Assembly: GCA_002344355.1 (NCBI GenBank)
Contig: DDTN01000005.1
Span: 1 to 27,289, forward strand
DNA: 27,289 bases
DNA from: Proteobacteria bacterium UBA2363
GTDB lineage: Bacteria > Pseudomonadota > Gammaproteobacteria > Xanthomonadales > UBA2363
Reading direction: 5' to 3'
Shown: piece after piece, positions 23,256-27,289 of the stretch
How the letters are laid out: each line of letters starts with the position of its first letter
How positions within the stretch are numbered: the first letter of the stretch is position 1
Made by a program: the position numbers and the translations under genes
Notes under the pieces: generated by a model
Told to the model about the DNA's origin: nothing
The model's input: the letters and a program-made list of their open reading frames with translations, nothing else
Database searches by the model: none

Positions 23256-24820
23256 GCCGGCACCGCCTCGGCCAGGGCCGGCAGGGCCAGGGTGGCGCGC
23301 AGGCCGCCGCCGGCGCGCGCCTCCAGGGCGATGCTGCCGCCGTGCGCGGCGAGGATGCGCTGGGCGATGCACAGGCCCAGGCCGGTGCCGCCGGGGTCCA
23401 GGCCGGCGGCGGCGCGGCCGCGGAAGCCGGGCTGGAAGGCCTGCTCGATCTCGTCCTCGGCCAGGCCCGGGCCCTCGTCGTCGACCTGCAGCAGCCAGCC
23501 GGCGTCCTCGGCCAGCACCTGCACCTCGACGCGGCCGCCGGCCGGCGAGTAGCGCACCGCGTTGTCCAGCACCACCGCCAGGGCCTGCTGCAGGCGTTCG
23601 CTGTCGCCTTCCACCCAGGCGGCGTCGGCGGGCGGGCGGTAGTCCAGGGCGACGCCGCGGTGCCGGGCCACCGCCTGCATCTGCGCGCAGGCGCGCTCGG
23701 CGATCGCCGCCAGCGCCAGCGGCCGGCGTTCGAAGGCGTAGTCGGCGGCGCCGGCGCGGGCGGCGTCGAGCAGGTCCTGGACGCGGCCGCCCAGCTCGGT
23801 GGCGGCATCGACGATGCGCGCCAGCGCGGCGCGCCCTTCGTCCTGGCCGGCCGGCTGGCGCAGGGCGACCTCGGCCTCGCCGCGGATCACGGTGACCGGC
23901 GTGCGCAGCTCGTGGCTGAGCTCGGCCAGGAACTGCCGGCGCCGCGCCTCGGCGCCGGTGAGCGCCTGGTAGGCCTGGCTGACCGCGCGGGTGCGCTCGC
24001 CGACCAGGGCGTCGAGCTGCTGCTGCAGGGCGGCGCTGTCGGCCTGCGCCTGGGCCAGCCGCGCGGCCATGGAATCGAGCAGGCGGCCGATCCGCGCGAA
24101 CTCGTCGCGGCCGGCCAGGCCGCTGCGCGCCTGGAAGTCGCCGCGGCCGAGCTGGCCGGTGAGCCGCGCCAGGGCCGCGAACGGCCGGTCCAGGGTGCGC
24201 ACGAAGTAGACCACGGCGGCCGCGCACAGCAGCAGCACCCCCAGGGCCAGGCCGGCGTTGCCCTGGCGCACGCCGGCCAGGGTCGCGGCCAGGCCGCGGT
24301 TCTCGACCTCGCTGACCGCCTGCTTGTGGACCACCGCCTCGCGCAGCATCTCGCGCATGTCCTGGCCGCTGAGGTCGTCGAAGGCGCGGATCACGCTGCG
24401 CCACTGCGCGGCGGCGTCGCCGCCGGCGGCCGGGCGTTCGGCGGACAGCACGGCCTGGCGCAGGGCCTCGATGTTGCGGTCGACCAGGTCCAGGCCGGCC
24501 AGGTCCTGGGCGTGGCCGGGCGAGCCGGCGCCCTGCCCGGCCAGTTCGCGCAGGCGCGCCAGGCTGCCGCGCATCTGCTTGACCAGGCGGTCGCGCTGCG
24601 CCGGGTCGGCATCGCCGGCCAGCATGTCCTGGGCGAACCACACCTTCAGGCGCTGCTTGTCGCCGGCCAGGGCCAGGTACTCGCCCCACATCAGGGTCGC
24701 GGCCAGGCGCCGTTCGGCGTAGTCGGCGGCGGCGTTGGCGCCCCACCAGGCGGCCAGCGCCTGGGCCACGGCCAGCAGGGCGACCAGGGCGAAGGCCAGG
24801 GCGAGGCGGGTGCGGATCAT
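23252..24820 (-). CDS. Sensor histidine kinase
   Basis: 522 residues. The first membrane segment is at about 5-27, a helical periplasmic sensor region of about 160 residues follows, the second membrane segment is at 188-208, and then comes a HAMP-like linker. The H-box FLAELSHELRTPVTVIRGE has H303 as phospho-acceptor; the N-box is LDNAVRYSPAGG, with VDDEGPGLAEDE and GTGLGLCIAQRIL as G-boxes. All catalytic motifs are intact. The sensor region is Ala/Arg-rich and helical, resembling four-helix-bundle ligand domains; no ligand can be inferred. It is upstream of and translationally coupled to the response regulator. Confidence 0.95.
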   Translation of the reverse strand: MIRTRLALAFALVALLAVAQALAAWWGANAAADYAERRLAATLMWGEYLALAGDKQRLKVWFAQDMLAGDADPAQRDRLVKQMRGSLARLRELAGQGAGSPGHAQDLAGLDLVDRNIEALRQAVLSAERPAAGGDAAAQWRSVIRAFDDLSGQDMREMLREAVVHKQAVSEVENRGLAATLAGVRQGNAGLALGVLLLCAAAVVYFVRTLDRPFAALARLTGQLGRGDFQARSGLAGRDEFARIGRLLDSMAARLAQAQADSAALQQQLDALVGERTRAVSQAYQALTGAEARRRQFLAELSHELRTPVTVIRGEAEVALRQPAGQDEGRAALARIVDAATELGGRVQDLLDAARAGAADYAFERRPLALAAIAERACAQMQAVARHRGVALDYRPPADAAWVEGDSERLQQALAVVLDNAVRYSPAGGRVEVQVLAEDAGWLLQVDDEGPGLAEDEIEQAFQPGFRGRAAAGLDPGGTGLGLCIAQRILAAHGGSIALEARAGGGLRATLALPALAEAVPA

Positions 24821-25226
24821 CGGTGCTCAGCGGTCAACAGCCGGCCAGCAAAGCGGCCGGGGCGGCAAGTGTGCGTGAACGGGGGACGGCATCGCCACCC
24901 GGGCCGGTGCCGGGAGCGCGCCCTGGCCGGGGCCGGCCATTCGCTGGGTCGTTGCTCGATGGGTCGCGCGCCCTGGCGGGGGCGGCCCTCTCCCCTCGCG
25001 TCCCGGGGGGAGAGGGCCGGAGCTGGCCGGGATCCCGACCGTGGCTGCTCCAGGTAGGCGCCCGGGCGGGGCTGGGCAGGATCCGGGCAGTGGCGGCTGG
25101 CAGCAACACGGCATCGGTCGGGTTGAAGAGGTGCTGCCGCGGCGGTGCCGACGGTCGCCCGGCGCCGACGGCGGCCCCGAGCCAGGCGTGGGCTCCAGCC
25201 GGCCCCGCCGCGGCAGGCGAAGGGGC
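24821..25226. other. 406-bp non-coding gap before the kinase
   Basis: No credible gene. It contains the hairpin at 24984-25018 and a GCGCGCCCTGG direct repeat at 24916-24926 and 24966-24976, exactly 50 bp apart. It should include the kinase promoter, but I find no convincing -35/-10 or sigma-54 pair. Confidence 0.5.
24984..25018. repeat. Long CTCTCCCC/GGGGAGAG hairpin
   Basis: A 12-bp perfect stem, GGCCCTCTCCCC (24984-24995) and GGGGAGAGGGCC (25007-25018), with an 11-nt loop. There is no U-run. The shape recalls dispersed CTCTCCC-type intergenic hairpins of GC-rich proteobacteria; it could also end transcription from the exported-protein gene. Confidence 0.6.
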
Positions 25227-25787
25227 TCAGCCCTCGCCGAACGGCAGCGAGGAATGGTGCAGGACGATGCGCAGCGCGCCGGCGTCGTCCTTGAGGAAGC
25301 TCCAGGTCTTGTCGACCGTGGTGACGTCGCCGTCGTCGTCGGTGACCCGGACATTGCCCATGGTCAGCGCCAGGTTGCCGTGGATCTGCACGGCGGCGTT
25401 GTCGACCTCGCAGGCGGTCCAGCCCTTGAGCGCGAAGCCGTCGTCCTTCGGGAACGCCGGGTCGCCACCGACGAAATAGGCCAGGGCGCCCTCGCGGGTG
25501 GTGCGGAAGGTCTGCGGCGCGGTGGTCAGGGTCGGCTTGAACAGCACCGGGCCGTGGCCGTAGCCGTAGGCCTGGTCGATCACCCGGGCGGCCAGCGCGC
25601 GGGCGGCGTCGTGGCCGTCGCGGGCGTGGGTCTGGCTGATCTCCACCAGGGCGGCGCACCAGGCCCGCTGGGCGGCCTGCACCTCGGCCTGGGTCAGCGG
25701 CGCATGGCCGGCGGGGGTGGCGGCCTGGGCGGTGGCGGCCAGGGCCAGGGCGGACTTGCGCGTGCGCAGGCGGTGGTTGGTGCTCAT
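25227..25787 (-). CDS. Small exported NTF2-like (SnoaL/DUF4440-type) protein
   Basis: 186 residues. The basic N-terminus (RLRTRK) followed by ALALAATAQAA and a probable Ala-x-Ala cleavage site suggests a short secretion signal. The mature part has an N-terminal helix, GPVLFKPTLT, LAYFVGGDPAFPKDDGFAL, MGNVRVTDDDG and a terminal KTWSFLKDDAG..IVLHHSS. The HHSS strand near the C-terminus is characteristic of the NTF2-like CaMKII-association family. The start is supported by GGGGAG 6 nt before the ATG. It lies 406 bp upstream of the kinase-regulator pair on the same strand, so it could be a target or a partner of that system. No function can be assigned. Confidence 0.8.
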   Translation of the reverse strand: MSTNHRLRTRKSALALAATAQAATPAGHAPLTQAEVQAAQRAWCAALVEISQTHARDGHDAARALAARVIDQAYGYGHGPVLFKPTLTTAPQTFRTTREGALAYFVGGDPAFPKDDGFALKGWTACEVDNAAVQIHGNLALTMGNVRVTDDDGDVTTVDKTWSFLKDDAGALRIVLHHSSLPFGEG

Positions 25788-25829
25788 TCAACGCTCCCCA
25801 AGTGGTTGCGGGTGAGCATCGGCAGCGAC

Positions 25830-25847
25830 CGTTAGCCAAGCGTTAGC
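25830..25847. promoter_or_regulatory. Direct repeat CGTTAGC-N4-CGTTAGC, candidate response-regulator operator
   Basis: Two perfect heptamers at 25830-25836 and 25841-25847 have an 11-bp period, the usual geometry for OmpR/PhoB-family regulators. The site lies 43 bp before the exported-protein ATG and 177 bp before the acyl-CoA ligase ATG. The rest of 25788-26023 shows only the ligase ribosome-binding site. Confidence 0.5.
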
Positions 25848-26023
25848 GCCGGGCCCTGCCGAGGGGACGCCGGGCCCACCTGTTTGCGGGGGTTGGTGGC
25901 CGGATTCGGGGTTTCGGGGAGGCCGGACCACGGCCGGACGGCCCCCGGCGCCGGTCATCGAATCCCCTGATGCTGGTGCCGACGGCCGTCGGTCAGAATC
26001 GTTCGCAACGGACGGAGCCCTGG

Positions 26024-27289
26024 ATGGAGAAGGTCTGGCTGAAGCATTACCCGGCGGGGGTCCCTGCCGAGATCAAGACCGATCTCTACCCCTCGCTGGT
26101 GGCGCTGCTGGAAGAGAGCTTCCGCAAGTACAAGGACCAGAAGGCCTACCTGTTCATGGGCCGGGCCTTCACCTTCGGCCAGGTCGACGACCATTCGCGT
26201 GCCTTCGCGGCCTACCTGCAGGCCAGCGGCCTGGCCCCGGGTGACCGCGTGGCCGTGATGCTGCCCAACGTGCCGCAATACCCGGTGGCGGTGGCCGGGA
26301 TCCTGCGCGCCGGCCTGGTGGTGGTCAACGTCAACCCCCTGTATACGCCGCGCGAACTCGAGCACCAGCTCAAGGATTCCGGCGCCAAGGCCATCGTCAT
26401 CCTCGAGAACTTTGCCGCCACGCTGCAGCAGGTGGCCGACGTGGTGCCCGCCAAGAAGGTGGTCGTGGCCGCCATGGGCGACATGCTGGGCTTCCTGAAG
26501 GGCACCCTGGTCAACCACGTGGTGCGCAACGTCAAGAAGATGGTGCCGGCCTGGAAGCTGCCCGGCGCGCTGCGCTTCAACGACGCGCTGGCCACCGGCC
26601 GCAACAAGCCGCTGCGGCCGGCCAAGGTGGGCCCCGACGACATTGCCGTGCTGCAGTACACCGGCGGCACCACCGGCGTCAGCAAGGGGGCGGTGCTGCT
26701 GCATCGCAACCTGGTCGCCAACGTGCTGCAGGCCGAGGCCTGGTATCAGCCGGCGCTGCGCAAGATCCCGCCCGGTGAGCAGATCGTGACCGTCTGCGCG
26801 CTGCCGCTGTATCACATCTTCGGTTTCACCACCAACATGATGCTGGGCATGCGCATGGGGGGCTGCAACCTGCTGCTGCCCAATGCGCGCGACTTCGGCG
26901 CCGTGCTGAAGGAGCTGTCGCAGCACCGCGTCCACAGCTTTCCGGCCGTCAACACCCTGTTCAATGCGCTGGCCAACCACCCCGACTTCGACAAGGTCGA
27001 CTGGAGCCACCTGAAGATCAGCGTCGGCGGCGGCATGGCGGTGCAGCAGGCCACGGCCAAGCTCTGGCTCGAGAAGACCGGCTGCCCGATCTGCGAGGGC
27101 TACGGCCTGTCGGAGACCAGCCCGTCGGCCACGTGCAACCCGGTGGACAGCACGGCCTACAGCGGCAACATCGGCCTGCCCATGCCCAGCACCGAGCTGA
27201 CCCTGCTCGACGACGAGGGGCACGAGGTGCCGGCGGGCATGCCGGGCGAGATTGCCATCCGCGGCCCGCAGGTGATGGCCGGCTACTGG
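26024..27289 (+). CDS. fadD: Long-chain fatty acid-CoA ligase FadD (3' truncated by window)
   Basis: 422 codons run from ATG 26024 to the window edge without a stop. GGAG lies upstream at good spacing. The ANL-superfamily AMP-binding domain is clear: YTGGTTGVSKGAVLLHRN (about 210-228, P-loop), LPLYHIFGF, the GGMAVQ block, and GYGLSETSP near the end. It activates fatty acids to acyl-AMP and then to acyl-CoA, usually at the inner membrane. The C-terminal lid domain of about 140 residues is beyond the window. The N-terminal WLKHYPAGVPAEI block reads to me more like betaproteobacterial FadD than Xanthomonas FadD, a weak impression that a search should settle. It is divergent from the exported protein gene. 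Confidence 0.93.
   Translation, partial: MEKVWLKHYPAGVPAEIKTDLYPSLVALLEESFRKYKDQKAYLFMGRAFTFGQVDDHSRAFAAYLQASGLAPGDRVAVMLPNVPQYPVAVAGILRAGLVVVNVNPLYTPRELEHQLKDSGAKAIVILENFAATLQQVADVVPAKKVVVAAMGDMLGFLKGTLVNHVVRNVKKMVPAWKLPGALRFNDALATGRNKPLRPAKVGPDDIAVLQYTGGTTGVSKGAVLLHRNLVANVLQAEAWYQPALRKIPPGEQIVTVCALPLYHIFGFTTNMMLGMRMGGCNLLLPNARDFGAVLKELSQHRVHSFPAVNTLFNALANHPDFDKVDWSHLKISVGGGMAVQQATAKLWLEKTGCPICEGYGLSETSPSATCNPVDSTAYSGNIGLPMPSTELTLLDDEGHEVPAGMPGEIAIRGPQVMAGYW

Noticed and set aside
22560..24746. Single 728-codon frame that includes the response regulator
   Set aside because: Only the part from ATG 23255 encodes the regulator. The upstream part is an alternative frame of the histidine kinase, not a fusion.
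24823..25479. Plus-strand frame of 218 codons in the kinase upstream gap
   Set aside because: Low-complexity Gly/Ala/Arg composition, partly antisense to the exported-protein gene, no ribosome site.
1..27289. CRISPR arrays, tRNA or rRNA genes
   Set aside because: No regularly spaced repeats, cloverleaf or ribosomal sequence was seen on either strand.

Overview
The window is very GC-rich, has dense gene packing and reads as a gammaproteobacterial chromosome, most likely Xanthomonadales/Lysobacterales. The type IV pilin and PilC sequences, the short single-domain globin and the sigma-54-driven pilin genes all fit that order. The order-level call is an inference from protein resemblance, and the partial acyl-CoA ligase at the right end looks to me somewhat betaproteobacterial.

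Layout. Left edge (1-178): the 3' end and right inverted repeat of an IS3-family element. Then, on the minus strand: a three-PAS GGDEF-EAL c-di-GMP enzyme (280-2877), a globin (2949-3353) and, after a small plus-strand membrane ORF (3569-3799), pilC (3865-5106). From about 5.4 to 22.4 kb lies a type IV pilin and glycan locus. A plus-strand pair, a polyprenyl-phosphate-glycosyltransferase-like GT2 and a SAM methyltransferase (5381-6960), converges on a minus-strand run. Read in the direction of transcription, that run is: TfpX/TfpZ-like accessory protein (21668-22444), pilin 1 (20940-21377), multi-spanning GT-C/TPR-like protein 1 (18904-20871), then pilin 2 (15234-15686), GT-C/TPR-like protein 2 (13049-15076), acyltransferase-3/SGNH protein, GT4 glycosyltransferase, NAD-dependent epimerase, methyltransferase and a flippase-like LPG_synthase_TM protein ending at 6973. 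Between the two pilin modules a plus-strand gene (15818-18835) encodes a membrane protein fused to a spermidine-synthase-like Rossmann domain. Right part: OmpR-type response regulator and histidine kinase (22560-24820), a small exported NTF2-like protein (25227-25787) and, divergently, a partial long-chain acyl-CoA ligase (26024 to the end).

How it may work together. Each pilin gene has its own near-consensus sigma-54 promoter and is followed by its own paralogous GT-C-like membrane protein. The GT2 could make a polyprenyl-phosphate sugar, and GT-C enzymes typically use such donors on the periplasmic face. The flippase-like protein, GT4, epimerase, methyltransferases and acyltransferase could build and decorate the sugar. 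The best reading is therefore a two-pilin, two-transferase pilin-glycosylation system, with dedicated promoters and a terminator that would make pilin 1 abundant and its transferase scarce. This is inference from architecture; no glycan or substrate can be read from DNA.

The antisense frames of the GC-rich genes contain many long open frames (up to 1104 codons). I treated these as shadows.
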